DNA of 64,000 nt from Streptomyces sp. ISL-36 (GTDB taxonomy: Bacteria > Actinomycetota > Actinomycetes > Streptomycetales > Streptomycetaceae), in NCBI RefSeq assembly GCF_018614205.1, contig NZ_JAGGOS010000043.1:62001-126000 (forward strand), given 5' to 3'. Both the position numbers and the translations under genes were made by a program. The notes below the pieces were generated by a model. That model was not told the origin of the DNA. It made no database searches and saw nothing but the letters and a program-made list of their open reading frames with translations. Shown in pieces: positions 1-8,531 of this stretch (position 1 is the first letter of the stretch; each line of letters opens with the position of its first letter).

Positions 1-751
1 ACTCGCGGGCGTCCGCCATCCGCAGCCGCCCCGTCGCCGTCACGGCACGGCCGTCCCGTCCCGCCCACTCGGTGAATCCGCGCAACTGAGCGACAGCCGT
101 CGACGCCCCGGCCGGCCGGCGCAGTTCGGCGTCCTGAGGAAGGGCCACAGGCAGCTGCGGCTCAGCGCGGGCCGCGCCGGACAGCGCACTGCCGGTGCGC
201 CGCCTTTCCGTGATCGCGTCGAGAGCGTGCTGATCGTAGGCGACCTCTCCGCTCCGCGCCCGGTCCGCGAAGCGCTGCAACGCCTCCCCGTCCCGGACGT
301 CCACACCCTGCTCGGCGGCCGTCATCGCCCAGAACTTCGCCAGACCCCAGCGAGTGCGGTCCGCCATCGCCGCGGGATACCGCTCCGCGACCCTGTCTAC
401 CGCGGCGAGGGAATCCTGGAGTGAGGGGCCGCGCGGGTCCGCCAACTGCGCGGCGTGCAGATAGCGCAGCAACGTGCGCAGTGTGCCCGGGGTGCCCGAG
501 CGCTCCTCCCCGGGAAGCTCGGTGACGTTCTGGGGCAGCCAGGAAAGCAGGACCTCCTCCACATGGCGCGCCTCCCACAGACCCGTCCGGCCGTCGGCCG
601 TCGCCCGGTGCCGGTAGTCCAGCACCGCCTCGGCCGTGAACCCGTCCACCGGCAGCCCCCGCTCCCCGGCCCACCGGACCAGGCGGTCGACCAGCAGCCC
701 CCTCGCCGCTTCGAACTCCTCCTCGGCCTCGGACTCGACCCTCATCCGCAT
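1..751 (-). CDS. Hypothetical protein, N-terminal part (runs off the left edge)
   Basis: An open frame of 250 codons on the minus strand has no stop down to base 1, so the C-terminus lies outside the window. It has normal GC-rich codon use. The first ATG is at 749-751 (protein begins MRMRVESEAEEEFEAAR); a second ATG at 743-745 is equally possible because neither has a clear Shine-Dalgarno site. The product is soluble-looking, acidic at the start and mostly helical, with motifs such as VEEVLLSWLP and GFTEWAGRDG. There is no signal peptide or membrane segment in the visible part. I do not recognise the family and assign no function. Confidence 0.7.
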   Translation of the reverse strand, partial: MRMRVESEAEEEFEAARGLLVDRLVRWAGERGLPVDGFTAEAVLDYRHRATADGRTGLWEARHVEEVLLSWLPQNVTELPGEERSGTPGTLRTLLRYLHAAQLADPRGPSLQDSLAAVDRVAERYPAAMADRTRWGLAKFWAMTAAEQGVDVRDGEALQRFADRARSGEVAYDQHALDAITERRRTGSALSGAARAEPQLPVALPQDAELRRPAGASTAVAQLRGFTEWAGRDGRAVTATGRLRMADARE

Positions 752-814
752 GCAACCCGTCCCGCCTGTCCGCAGCAGTCTTTACGGTGGCACGCTACCG
801 CCGGGAGTCCTGCG

Positions 815-1369
815 TCAGTGGGCGTTCGCCTCGGGCTCCGGACGCGGGAGTTCGTCGAGGTCGAGAGTGAAGGTGCGGCCGTCGGCCAGGGAGATGGGGA
901 GCTTGCCCGTGCCGTACTTGTGGGTGTGCGCCGCGATGTAACCGGTGTCGGTCGGCTGGGTGTGGAGGACGACTTCCTGGGCGTAGGGGTCCACCACCAG
1001 GTAGATCGGGATGCCGTAGCGGCCGTACTTCGCGGTGCAGTCGTCGTAGTCCTTGCGTGCGGAGGAGGTCGAGACGACCTCGGAGATCAGCAGGACGTCT
1101 TCGAAGCTGTAGCGCTTGCCCTCCCGGCGGGCGTCCTCGCGAAGGATCGCCAGATCTGGGGCGGAGTTCTCGTCGGCGGGGAAGTCGATGTAGACGTCGG
1201 AGGTGACCTTCGCGTGACGACCGAGGGCGAGAGCGGAGTCGATCTGCATCGATCTGATGGTGCTGGAGTGCTCTTCGCTCTGCGGGGTCATGATCACCTT
1301 TCCGTCGGCCCCGAACAGGACCGTGTACCCCTTGGGGAACTCGGTGCGCACGATCGCGTCGACGCTCAT
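815..1369 (-). CDS. Uma2 family (DUF820) putative PD-(D/E)XK endonuclease
   Basis: 184 residues, close to the usual Uma2 length. The family core is visible: PDLAIL (Asp72), then ISEVVSTSS (Glu97), then a Lys/Tyr-rich segment leading to KYGRYGIPIYLVVDP, the typical YGV.EYWVVDP signature. Uma2 proteins have a restriction-endonuclease-like fold; their role in Streptomyces, where they are abundant, is unsettled. I chose the ATG at 1367-1369 because AAGGAG lies six bases upstream; the frame also stays open to 1459 without a ribosome site. It appears to be a single-gene unit. Nuclease activity is inferred from the family. Confidence 0.85.
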   Translation of the reverse strand: MSVDAIVRTEFPKGYTVLFGADGKVIMTPQSEEHSSTIRSMQIDSALALGRHAKVTSDVYIDFPADENSAPDLAILREDARREGKRYSFEDVLLISEVVSTSSARKDYDDCTAKYGRYGIPIYLVVDPYAQEVVLHTQPTDTGYIAAHTHKYGTGKLPISLADGRTFTLDLDELPRPEPEANAH

Positions 1370-1599
1370 GGACGGCTCCTTCCCGTGTGTGGTCAGGATA
1401 CGGCGGGCAGCGCCTTGCCATCGAGCATGACGGTACGGCTGTGAGGACGGTCGGGACATGTTCTGCGGCCGGGGCCCGGCTCCGCCGTCCGGCGGGAGGG
1501 CACGAGGGAGGCGCAGGTCCTCGGGCGTACATCGTGGGGCACGGGCCGCAGCCGCTCACCGGCGGCACCGGGCATCCCTCGGGGTGGGCTTGTGGCACG

Positions 1600-1941
1600 A
1601 CACGCGAAGAGGCGTACGAACGAGGAGTCGGCTGGATCACCGCCACACCCGAACTGACCGGCGCCGTCCGGTCCGCGAAGCAGTTCCTGACGTACGTCTC
1701 CTCCGGCCCGTTCCAGTACGCCGTGGCCGAGGCGCTGCGGCTGCCCGACGCGTACTACGACGCCCTGCGCGCCGACCTGCGCGCCAGGCGCGACCTCCTG
1801 TGCGACGGGTTCACCCGGGCGGGATTCGCGGTCTACCGACCGGCCGGCACCTACTTCGTCACCACCGACATCCGCTCCCTCGGCGAGACCGACGGTTTCG
1901 CGCTCTGCCGCTCCCTCCCGGTGCGCGACAGGGCCGGGTAG
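1600..1941 (+). pseudogene. Remnant of a class I/II PLP aminotransferase
   Basis: The frame encodes GWITATPEL, AKQFLTYVSSGPFQYAVAEA and GTYFVTTDIRSLGETDGFA. These match the stretch after the PLP lysine in the kynurenine/methionine aminotransferase (YbdL-like) family. The N-terminal two thirds, including the cofactor lysine, are missing. The C-terminus breaks off after GFALCRSLP, where relatives continue with a segment ending in a conserved Arg. Upstream residues such as TTREEAYERG do not fit the family. It is a decayed internal fragment and will not encode an active enzyme. Boundaries are approximate. Confidence 0.7.
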
Positions 1942-2108
1942 CGGCCGCGCGCACCACCGTCACGGCGCCACGCACATACCTGCCCGCGCCCGGGAAAGAT
2001 CCACCCGGTTGGGCCCGCCCCTCGCGCGCGCCCTCCGCGCGCCCCGGTGATTGTCGGGTAGACCGATTTGTCGGGCCGACCTGATTCCCGCGCGCACGGA
2101 GGTGCACC

Positions 2109-3317
2109 CTGTCCGCCGAGACTCTCGACCGCCCGGCGACCGCCGGTGTCCGGAGCGTCCCCCGATGGTGGGCCTCGTTGCACCGGGCCGCCCCCGCGCT
2201 CGGGCTCTTCGCCGCCGCGCGGCTGACCGGGATGCTCGTCCTCGCCGGCTGGGCCTGGCACATCGGGCGTTCGCCGCGCGCGCTACTCGCGAAGTCCTGG
2301 GACTCCGAGTGGTACACCCGGATCGCCGCGCACGGGTACGGCCGCACGCTCCACTGGCCGGACGGGGTGGTCCAGTCCGATCTGGCCTTCTTCCCGCTCT
2401 ACCCGGGGCTCGTCCGGGCCGTCACCACTCTTCTGCCGGTCACCGGCGGCACCGCGGGACTGATCCTGTCGTGGCTCGCGGCCGGCGCCGCGGCCTGGGG
2501 GATCTTCCTGGTCGGCGAGCGGTTGTACGGACGGCCCACCGCCGTCGTCCTCGTGCTGCTCTGGGGCCTGCTGCCGCACTCGATCGTGCTGACCATGGCG
2601 TACACCGAGCCGCTGATGACCGCCTTCGCCGCCTGGTCGCTGTACGCGCTGCTCACCGGCCGCTGGCTGTGGGCCGGCACGCTGGCCGCCCTCGCCGGGC
2701 TCTCGCGGCCCAACGGCATCGCCATCGCGGCGGCCGTCCTGGCGGCCGCCGCGTACGAACTCTGGCGCGAGCGCGGGCGCGGGCATGGGCGCGCTCGGGG
2801 GGACGGCGGAGCGACGGTGTGGCGGGTGTCGGCGGCGGCGGCGCTGGCACCGGCCGGCTGGCTCTCGTACCTGCTCTGGGTCGGCGCCCGGCGGGGTGAT
2901 CTGCTCGGCGGCTACTTCGCCGTCCAGGACGGCTGGACGTCCCGCTTCGACTTCGGGGACGGCGCGCTGCGCTTCGTACGGGACATGCTCAGGGGGCCGA
3001 CGCAGTTCGGCTTCGGGATGGCGCTGCTGCTCACGGCGGCCGGGGTGCTGCTGTTCGCGCTGCTGGCGCTCGTGGAGCGGCCCCCGCTGCCCGTTCTCGT
3101 CTACACGGGCGTGCTCGTGGTCATCACGGTCTGCGGCTCCGGGTTCTTCGAGTCCAAGCCGCGCTTTCTGCTGCCCGCGTTCCCGCTGCTGATGCCGCTG
3201 GCGCAGGCGCTGACGAAAGCCCGGCCGAGGGCGGCGATCGTGGTGGTCACCGCCCTGGCCGGGCTCTCGTTCGGCTACGGGGTGTACGCGCTGACGCTCG
3301 CGCGCATGGCCCTGTGA
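2109..3317 (+). CDS. Multi-pass membrane protein of the Gpi18/PIG-V mannosyltransferase-like family
   Basis: About 402 residues with many hydrophobic segments. The N-terminal family motif SWDSEWYTRIAAHGYG is followed by DLAFFPLYPG (residues ~63-100), as in PIG-V/Gpi18-related polyprenyl-phosphate-mannose-dependent glycosyltransferases that act on the outer membrane face. Start choice is unusual: GGAGG at 2098-2102 is spaced six bases from an in-frame CTG at 2109, and no ATG or GTG lies in frame between it and TTG 2178. The coding signature extends back to the CTG, so I prefer it; the alternative is 2178 (379 aa). The acceptor substrate cannot be read from the sequence. Confidence 0.75.
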   Translation: MSAETLDRPATAGVRSVPRWWASLHRAAPALGLFAAARLTGMLVLAGWAWHIGRSPRALLAKSWDSEWYTRIAAHGYGRTLHWPDGVVQSDLAFFPLYPGLVRAVTTLLPVTGGTAGLILSWLAAGAAAWGIFLVGERLYGRPTAVVLVLLWGLLPHSIVLTMAYTEPLMTAFAAWSLYALLTGRWLWAGTLAALAGLSRPNGIAIAAAVLAAAAYELWRERGRGHGRARGDGGATVWRVSAAAALAPAGWLSYLLWVGARRGDLLGGYFAVQDGWTSRFDFGDGALRFVRDMLRGPTQFGFGMALLLTAAGVLLFALLALVERPPLPVLVYTGVLVVITVCGSGFFESKPRFLLPAFPLLMPLAQALTKARPRAAIVVVTALAGLSFGYGVYALTLARMAL

Positions 3318-3329
3318 CGCAGGGTCCGG

Positions 3330-3866
3330 CTACTCGCCGGACTCGCCGGGCTCCTTGTTCTCGGGGGACTCCAGGCCGAACTGCTCCACGAGCCACTTGT
3401 CGAACTCGATCGAGGCGCGGACCCAGCTGACCGTGGAGGACACGAAGTGCTCCAGGGCGACGCCGGTGCCGATCAGCATCTGCGCCTCGCCGATGAGGCG
3501 GAGGGTGGCGGAGCCGTCCTCCTCCTCGTGCAGGTGCGTGTAGACCTTGGGCCACAGGGTGCGGCGGTTCCAGTCGTCGATCGCGTCCAGGATCTTGACG
3601 CGGTCGTCGGCGGAGTGGGGGCGGTCGTAGAACGTCCGCACCGAGAAGACCCGCTGGTCCTCCTCGCCGCGGAACATGAAGTACGTCCGGAACTCCTCCC
3701 ACGGCGCCGCGAGGTCACCCTCGTCGTCGACGACGTACTTCAGCTCCATCTGGTCCAGGAGCTGCTTGACCAGGTCCTGGTCGGGGACGACGGGGCCCGC
3801 CGGTCCTGCGGCCTGAGGCTGGGGCTGGCCCCCGAAATTCGGAATCGAGGACGGGTCGATGCTCAC
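3330..3866 (-). CDS. YbjN domain-containing protein
   Basis: 178 residues from the GTG at 3864-3866, which has AAGGGA eight bases upstream; the frame is open to 3908, but that longer start lacks a site. A Pro/Gln-rich N-terminus (~residues 10-30) precedes a YbjN-type domain: VVDDEGDLAAPWEEFRTYF, then ALEHFVSSTVSWVRASIEFDKWL. YbjN proteins resemble type III secretion chaperones structurally and are linked to stress responses; in actinobacteria the role is unknown. It is convergent with the upstream membrane protein (12-bp gap). No catalytic residues are expected. Confidence 0.8.
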   Translation of the reverse strand: MSIDPSSIPNFGGQPQPQAAGPAGPVVPDQDLVKQLLDQMELKYVVDDEGDLAAPWEEFRTYFMFRGEEDQRVFSVRTFYDRPHSADDRVKILDAIDDWNRRTLWPKVYTHLHEEEDGSATLRLIGEAQMLIGTGVALEHFVSSTVSWVRASIEFDKWLVEQFGLESPENKEPGESGE

Positions 3867-3973
3867 CGTGAATATCCCTTCGTACGGTTGCCCGCCATCC
3901 TCTCCCATGCCGGGCGGTCCGTGGCAAGCCCCACCTCCCGCGATCCGCTGCGGGCTGACAAGATCTGCTGCCT

Positions 3974-4420
3974 ATGGGGGAAGAAGAGAAGACGGTGAGG
4001 CCGCGCCGGGGCGTCTGGATCCGGTGGGCGGCGCTGCTGACGGTCCTGTGCGGCGGCCCGATCGCCCTGCTGATCTGGGGCGCGACGGCCTGGAGCGAGG
4101 CCGGTGAGCCGAAGCCGGTCGACTGCACCGAGGCGATGGACTTCGCCCGGGGGACGCTGCCACCGGGCGCCACGGACGCCCGGTGCACCGCCGCCCACTG
4201 GCAGGAGACGCGGGTCCAAGCCGAGTTCCGGATGGAGCGCGGGAAGTACGAGCCCTGGCTGGCGGCGGTCTATCCGGAGCGGAAGCCGTCCCCGTACTGC
4301 CCGCACGGCCAGGCGGGGTGCCTGCGTGTGGAGTACGGCGCGGTGCTCTCGGTGACGCTCGGAGTGACGTACGAGGACGGTGACACCGTCCTCGTACGTC
4401 TCACGGCCTTCGACCACTAG
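3974..4420 (+). CDS. Hypothetical membrane-anchored protein
   Basis: 148 residues. A short Arg-rich cytoplasmic N-terminus is followed by one hydrophobic segment (residues ~17-38, WAALLTVLCGGPIALLIWG) and an exported domain of about 105 residues with four cysteines (VDCTEA, ARCTAAH, SPYCPHG, GCLRVEY) that could form two disulfides. The ATG at 3974 follows GGGGGAAG-like sequence. The gene is divergent from the YbjN gene and convergent with clpB. I do not recognise the family. Confidence 0.7.
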   Translation: MGEEEKTVRPRRGVWIRWAALLTVLCGGPIALLIWGATAWSEAGEPKPVDCTEAMDFARGTLPPGATDARCTAAHWQETRVQAEFRMERGKYEPWLAAVYPERKPSPYCPHGQAGCLRVEYGAVLSVTLGVTYEDGDTVLVRLTAFDH

Positions 4421-4479
4421 CGCCGGTCCCACGGCCCGACCGGCCGGTCAGGCGCTCGGCCGGTCAGGCGGTCAGGCGG

Positions 4480-7065
4480 TCACTGGGCCGCGCCCACGAT
4501 CAGGCCGTCCTCGAACCGGTCCACCCGGACCGTGTCGCCGTCCCTGACCTCGCCCGCGAGGATCTCCTTCGCGAGCCGGTCGCCGATCGCCGTCTGGATC
4601 AGCCGGCGCAGCGGGCGGGCGCCGTAGGCCGGGTCGTTGCCCTCCTCGGCCAGCCAGTCCAGCGCGGCCGGGGTGATGTCGAGCGTGAGTCGGCGCTCGG
4701 CCAGCCGCGCCGCGAGCCGGTCGATCTGGAGCCGCGCGATCCGCCCCAGCTGCTCCTTGCCGAGCGCCGAGAAGACCACCAGGTCGTCCAGCCGGTTGAG
4801 GAACTCCGGCTTGAAGGAGGCGCGCACGACGTCCAGAACCTGCTGCTTCTTCTGCTCCTCCGAGGTCAGCGGCTCGACGAGGTACTGGCTTCCGAGGTTG
4901 GACGTCAGGATCAGGATGGTGTTGCGGAAGTCCACCGTCCGGCCCTGTCCGTCGGTGAGCCGGCCGTCGTCGAGGACCTGGAGCAGGATGTCGAAGACCT
5001 CCGGGTGGGCCTTCTCCACCTCGTCGAGCAGGACCACGCTGTACGGCCGGCGGCGGACCGCCTCCGTGAGCTGGCCGCCCTCCTCGTAGCCGATGTAGCC
5101 GGGCGGCGCGCCGACCAGCCGGGCGACGGAGTGCTTCTCGCCGTACTCCGACATGTCGATGCGGACCATGGCCCGCTCGTCGTCGAAGAGGAAGTCGGCG
5201 AGCGCCTTCGCCAGCTCGGTCTTGCCGACGCCCGTGGGGCCGAGGAAGAGGAAGGAGCCGGTGGGCCGGTCGGGGTCCGCGATACCGGCCCGGGTACGGC
5301 GCACGGCGTCGGAGACGGCCTGGACGGCCTCGGTCTGGCCGATCAGCCGCCGCCCCAGCTCCTCCTCCATGCGCAGCAGTTTCTGCGTCTCGCCCTCCAG
5401 GAGGCGGCCGGCCGGGATGCCGGTCCAGGCACCGACCACGTCGGCGATGTCGTCGGGGCCGACCTCCTCCTTGACCATGGTGTCCTTGGCGACCTCCTGC
5501 TCGGCCTCGGACGCCTCGGCCAGCTCGCGTTCGAGCGCGGGGATCTCGCCGTACAGCAGCTTGGAGGCGGTGTCGAAGTCGCCGTCGCGCTGGGCGCGCT
5601 CGGCCCGCCCCCTGAGCTCGTCGAGCCGCTCCTTGAGCTCACCGACGCGGTTGAGGGACTGCTTCTCCTTCTCCCAGCGTGCGGTCAGACCGCGCAGCTC
5701 CTCCTCGCGGTCGGCGAGGTCGCGCCGCAGCTTCTCCAGCCGCTGCTTGCTCGCCTCGTCGGTCTCGTTCTTGAGCGCGAGCTCCTCCATGCGCAGCCGG
5801 TCCACGGACCGCTGCAGCTCGTCGATCTCCAGGGGCGAGGAGTCGATCTCCATCCGGAGCCGGGAGGCGGCCTCGTCGACGAGGTCGATGGCCTTGTCGG
5901 GGAGGAAGCGGGAGGTGATGTACCGGTCGGAGAGGGTGGCCGCGGCCACCAGCGCGGAGTCGGCGATCTGGACCTTGTGGTGGGCCTCGTACCGGCCCTT
6001 GAGTCCGCGCAGGATGGCGATGGTGTCCTCCACCGACGGCTCGGCCACCAGCACCTGCTGGAAGCGGCGCTCCAGGGCGGGATCCTTCTCGATCCGCTCG
6101 CGGTACTCGTCGAGGGTGGTCGCGCCGACCATGCGCAGCTCGCCGCGGGCCAGCATGGGCTTGAGCATGTTGCCGGCGTCCATGGCGGAGTCGCCGCCGG
6201 CACCCGCGCCGACGACGGTGTGCAGCTCGTCGATGAAGGTGATGATCTGGCCGTCGCTCGCCTTGATCTCGGAGAGGACGGTCTTCAGGCGCTCCTCGAA
6301 CTCGCCGCGGTACTTGGCGCCGGCGACCATCGCGCCGAGGTCGAGCGCGACGAGGCGCTTGTTCTTCAGCGACTCGGGAACGTCGCCCTTCACGATCCGC
6401 TGGGCGAGGCCCTCGACGACGGCGGTCTTGCCGACGCCGGGCTCACCGATGAGGACCGGGTTGTTCTTGGTGCGGCGGGACAGCACCTGCACCACGCGCC
6501 GGATCTCCTGGTCGCGCCCGATGACGGGGTCCAGCTTTCCTTCGCGCGCGGCCGCCGTGAAGTCCGTACCGAACTTCTCCAGCGCCTTGTACTGACCCTC
6601 CGGGTCGGGTGTGGTCACCCGGCGCCCTCCCCTTGCCTTCTCGAACGCGTCCAACAGCCTCGCGGCGCTCGCCCCCTGCTGGGCCAGCACCTCGCCCGCC
6701 GCTCCGCCCTTCGCCGCGATCCCGATGAGGAGGTGCTCGGTGGACAGGAAGTCGTCCCCGAGCTCCTTGGCACGCTCGGCGGCATCTGCGATGACGGCGA
6801 GCAGCTCACGGTTGGGCTGCGGCGGCGCGACCGTGGAACCGGTCACGCTGGGCTGGGCGGCGAGCAGCCGCTCCGCACCGGACCGTACAGCGGCCTGGTC
6901 CGCCTCGACGGCGGCGAGCAGGTCGATGATGTTCTCGTTGTCCTGACCGGCCAGCAGCGCCAGGAGAAGGTGCGCGGGGGTCAGGTCGGGATGACCATCG
7001 GACACGGCGCGGCTGGTGGCCGCGTTGATCGCGTCACGGCTCCTGTTGGTCAGTTCGGCGTCCAC
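4480..7065 (-). CDS. clpB: ClpB disaggregase (Hsp100 AAA+ chaperone)
   Basis: 861 residues, full length for ClpB. In order: N-terminal repeat domain (1-145), AAA+ module 1 with Walker A GEPGVGKT (207-214) and Walker [10 protein letters not shown], a middle coiled-coil domain (~400-520, e.g. [15 protein letters not shown]), and AAA+ module 2 with [10 protein letters not shown] (~605) and [15 protein letters not shown]. It acts with DnaK/DnaJ/GrpE in the cytoplasm to resolubilise aggregates. The start is GTG 7065 with GGAGGAG nine bases upstream. A HAIR operator 60 bp upstream (7126-7146) puts it under HspR, encoded 3 kb away. The middle domain distinguishes it from ClpC and ClpA. Confidence 0.97.
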   Translation of the reverse strand: MDAELTNRSRDAINAATSRAVSDGHPDLTPAHLLLALLAGQDNENIIDLLAAVEADQAAVRSGAERLLAAQPSVTGSTVAPPQPNRELLAVIADAAERAKELGDDFLSTEHLLIGIAAKGGAAGEVLAQQGASAARLLDAFEKARGGRRVTTPDPEGQYKALEKFGTDFTAAAREGKLDPVIGRDQEIRRVVQVLSRRTKNNPVLIGEPGVGKTAVVEGLAQRIVKGDVPESLKNKRLVALDLGAMVAGAKYRGEFEERLKTVLSEIKASDGQIITFIDELHTVVGAGAGGDSAMDAGNMLKPMLARGELRMVGATTLDEYRERIEKDPALERRFQQVLVAEPSVEDTIAILRGLKGRYEAHHKVQIADSALVAAATLSDRYITSRFLPDKAIDLVDEAASRLRMEIDSSPLEIDELQRSVDRLRMEELALKNETDEASKQRLEKLRRDLADREEELRGLTARWEKEKQSLNRVGELKERLDELRGRAERAQRDGDFDTASKLLYGEIPALERELAEASEAEQEVAKDTMVKEEVGPDDIADVVGAWTGIPAGRLLEGETQKLLRMEEELGRRLIGQTEAVQAVSDAVRRTRAGIADPDRPTGSFLFLGPTGVGKTELAKALADFLFDDERAMVRIDMSEYGEKHSVARLVGAPPGYIGYEEGGQLTEAVRRRPYSVVLLDEVEKAHPEVFDILLQVLDDGRLTDGQGRTVDFRNTILILTSNLGSQYLVEPLTSEEQKKQQVLDVVRASFKPEFLNRLDDLVVFSALGKEQLGRIARLQIDRLAARLAERRLTLDITPAALDWLAEEGNDPAYGARPLRRLIQTAIGDRLAKEILAGEVRDGDTVRVDRFEDGLIVGAAQ

Positions 7066-7125
7066 GGGCGCTCTCTCCTCCTGTCATCGCGGCACGACTC
7101 GTATGACTCGTCCAACGTGCACAAA

Positions 7126-7146
7126 GTTGAGTCTATTCCACTCAAG
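7126..7146. promoter_or_regulatory. HAIR operator (HspR-binding site) upstream of clpB
   Basis: GTTGAGT, seven bases, ACTCAAG: this matches the HspR-associated inverted repeat CTTGAGT-N7-ACTCAAG at all but the outermost base. It lies between clpB and the divergent PPOX-type gene (ATG 7161), only 15 bp from the latter, so repression could affect both. HspR is encoded at 9627-10076. Confidence 0.9.
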
Positions 7147-7160
7147 GATAGGCTCGCGGC

Positions 7161-7574
7161 ATGGCGACTGACCCGAGGAACCCGGACGACTCGTACCTCA
7201 GCTTCTGGCGCGAGTACCACATGTGCACCCTGACGACCCCGCGCGCGGACGGCACGCCGCACGTCGTGGCGGTCGGCGTCAGCTACGACCCCGAAGGGGG
7301 CGAGAACGGACTGGCGCGGGTCATCACCAACAAGCACAGCCACAAGGTCGCCAACGTCCTGGCGGCGGGCCCCGAGGGCGCGCGGGTCGCGGTCTGCCAG
7401 GTGGACAAGGGGCGCTGGGCGACCCTGGAGGGCGTCGCGCGGATCCGCACGGAGGCGGAGGTCGTCGCGGACGCGGTGGAGCGCTACGCGGCGCGCTACG
7501 GCCGCACGCCGGCGCCGAATCCGGACCGGGTGGTCATCGAGATCGCGCTGACACGGGCGATGGGCCGGGCGTGA
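7161..7574 (+). CDS. PPOX-class (pyridoxamine-phosphate-oxidase-like) flavin/F420-binding protein
   Basis: 137 residues, a single split-barrel domain. The N-terminal signature FWREYHMCTLTTPRADGTPHVVAVGV and the central ITNKHSHKVANV fit small PPOX-like proteins that bind FMN or F420 in actinobacteria. The reaction cannot be assigned from sequence. The ATG at 7161 is 15 bp from the clpB HAIR site and there is no good ribosome site, so a short-leader or leaderless transcript is possible. If it starts within the HAIR region it may be heat-responsive; that is inference. Confidence 0.8.
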   Translation: MATDPRNPDDSYLSFWREYHMCTLTTPRADGTPHVVAVGVSYDPEGGENGLARVITNKHSHKVANVLAAGPEGARVAVCQVDKGRWATLEGVARIRTEAEVVADAVERYAARYGRTPAPNPDRVVIEIALTRAMGRA

Positions 7575-7575
7575 C

Positions 7576-7717
7576 ACCGCTTCCGTAGGGGGAGCATGAC
7601 GCCGTTCCGTAGGGAGGCACGGCAACCGCTCCGGTACGGGGGGGGACGGCAACCGCTCCCGTACGGGGACACGGAAACCGGTCCCGTACGGGGGACGCAA
7701 CCGGTCCCGTACGGGCA
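7576..7717. repeat. Degenerate tandem repeat with CCCGTACGGG cores
   Basis: Five to six imperfect copies of a unit of about 25-30 bp, each containing a CCGTAGGG or CCGTACGGGG core preceded by AACCG or similar (at ~7581, 7606, 7631, 7657, 7683 and 7704). Several cores are self-complementary (CCCGTACGGG), so the array can fold. It lies between the stop of the PPOX gene and a terminator. Confidence 0.7.
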
Positions 7718-7725
7718 CAGCACAA

Positions 7726-7760
7726 CGGCGCCATCGCGTTTCAGGTCCGCGATGGCGCCG
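7726..7760. terminator. Hairpin terminator (bidirectional position)
   Basis: A perfect 13-bp stem, CGGCGCCATCGCG (7726-7738) with its complement (7748-7760), and a 9-base loop. It sits between the convergent PPOX gene and the peptide/Rieske-like operon and could serve both. No long U-tract, as is usual in Streptomyces. Confidence 0.85.
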
Positions 7761-7807
7761 CTGTGTGGGGGAAGCACCTGAGCGATCTACAACGACGGGG
7801 GAACCGC

Positions 7808-8128
7808 TCAGGCACTGCGGGGGGTGGCGGTGGTGGTCTCGGGCTCGAGCAGCTGGTGGTCACGCTGATCGAGATTGACGAAAATCATGCCGTACCGGAT
7901 GGCACAGCGAACGGGCTGCGGGGCTCCTCGGGGCCTCCGCAGACACCGGTAGGCGCGAACGTCCTCGTCCTGCTCACGAGCGACGACGATCGGTTCTCCG
8001 AAGAGGGTGACCATCAACGAATCACCACGGTGGGGGATGGCCGTGACGAGATCGATGAAATGCCACCCGGATCGATAGGCCGAGGCCATCTCTCGCCGGA
8101 AGACCCGGTCGTCCGGCGGCACGGTCAT
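7808..8128 (-). CDS. Small Rieske-like protein with altered ligand motif, coupled to a repeat-peptide gene
   Basis: 106 residues from ATG 8126-8128. The N-terminal half follows the start of Rieske ring-hydroxylating oxygenase alpha subunits: FRREMASAYRSGWHFIDL, then LFGEPIVVAREQDEDVRAY. Where C-x-H-RG and C-x2-H should bind [2Fe-2S] it has CLRRPRG and, about ten residues later, CAIR. Both Cys positions are kept but both His are Arg, and the second half of the domain is shortened before a typical GMIFVNLD strand. A normal Rieske cluster is therefore unlikely. The ATGA overlap with the upstream peptide gene (stop at 8125) implies translational coupling. Possible roles, all inferred: peptide binding, modification or a regulatory partner. 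Confidence 0.75.
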   Translation of the reverse strand: MTVPPDDRVFRREMASAYRSGWHFIDLVTAIPHRGDSLMVTLFGEPIVVAREQDEDVRAYRCLRRPRGAPQPVRCAIRYGMIFVNLDQRDHQLLEPETTTATPRSA

Positions 8129-8403
8129 GCGTCCGCGCCCGCCGGGGCAGAGTCCCATGTCGGCTCACGCTCGCCGGTCGTGCCGGAGTCCCATGTGGGC
8201 TCACCCTCGAGCGTCGGAGCGAGGTCCCACGTGGGCTCACCCGCGACCGTCTTCACGAAGTCCCACGTCGGCTCACCCGGAGCCGCGACAACGTTGTTCA
8301 CCGGCGGCGTGTCCCACGTCGGCTCGCCGTTGACGGCGAGAGCGCCAAGAGCAGCCGCTGCAGCGAAAGCTATGGCGCCAAGTGCACGAACCATCCTGGT
8401 CAT
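8125..8403 (-). CDS. Secreted repeat peptide with five EPTWD motifs (candidate signal peptide or RiPP precursor)
   Basis: 92 residues from ATG 8401-8403 (AGGTGGAG upstream); a second ATG follows at 8394. Residues 1-24 form an Arg-led hydrophobic Ala-rich segment ending in ALGALA, a plausible signal peptide. The rest is five copies of G/R-EPTWD: the first is followed by an 11-residue spacer, then three successive 12-residue units (GEPTWDFVKTVA, GEPTWDLAPTLE, GEPTWDSGTTGE) and a last REPTWD with a short tail. The spacers differ while EPTWD is invariant, a pattern seen in multi-core precursors. There is no Cys. It is the first gene of an operon with the Rieske-like gene and is divergent from a LuxR-type gene. 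No known family is recognised. Confidence 0.8.
   Translation of the reverse strand: MTRMVRALGAIAFAAAAALGALAVNGEPTWDTPPVNNVVAAPGEPTWDFVKTVAGEPTWDLAPTLEGEPTWDSGTTGEREPTWDSAPAGADA
8152..8329 (-). repeat. 36-bp tandem repeats encoding the EPTWD array
   Basis: GTCCCA on the plus strand recurs at 8152, 8188, 8224, 8260 and 8311, giving spacings of 36, 36, 36 and 51 bp; each copy continues into a conserved block of about 18 bp. Synonymous changes inside the conserved blocks (CATGT versus CACGT, GGGC versus CGGC) suggest selection on the peptide and not recent DNA duplication. Confidence 0.85.
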
Positions 8404-8531
8404 GGCCGATCTCCACCTCTTTTGATCATTACCTCCTCCCCCGCGAATAAGACGATGGCTCACTCCGAACCCTTCCACCAGCGGTGCCAGGCATCATGTT
8501 CCTGTAATTCAGGACCCTGAGGGGGGTGCAA

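Noticed and set aside
5005..7233. 742-codon open frame antisense to clpB
   Set aside because: Shadow of clpB codon bias; runs through the clpB promoter and HAIR site.
8152..8329. Regular 36-bp repeats as a CRISPR array
   Set aside because: The repeats are in-frame coding sequence for EPTWD motifs, the spacers are short and coding, and no cas genes are present.
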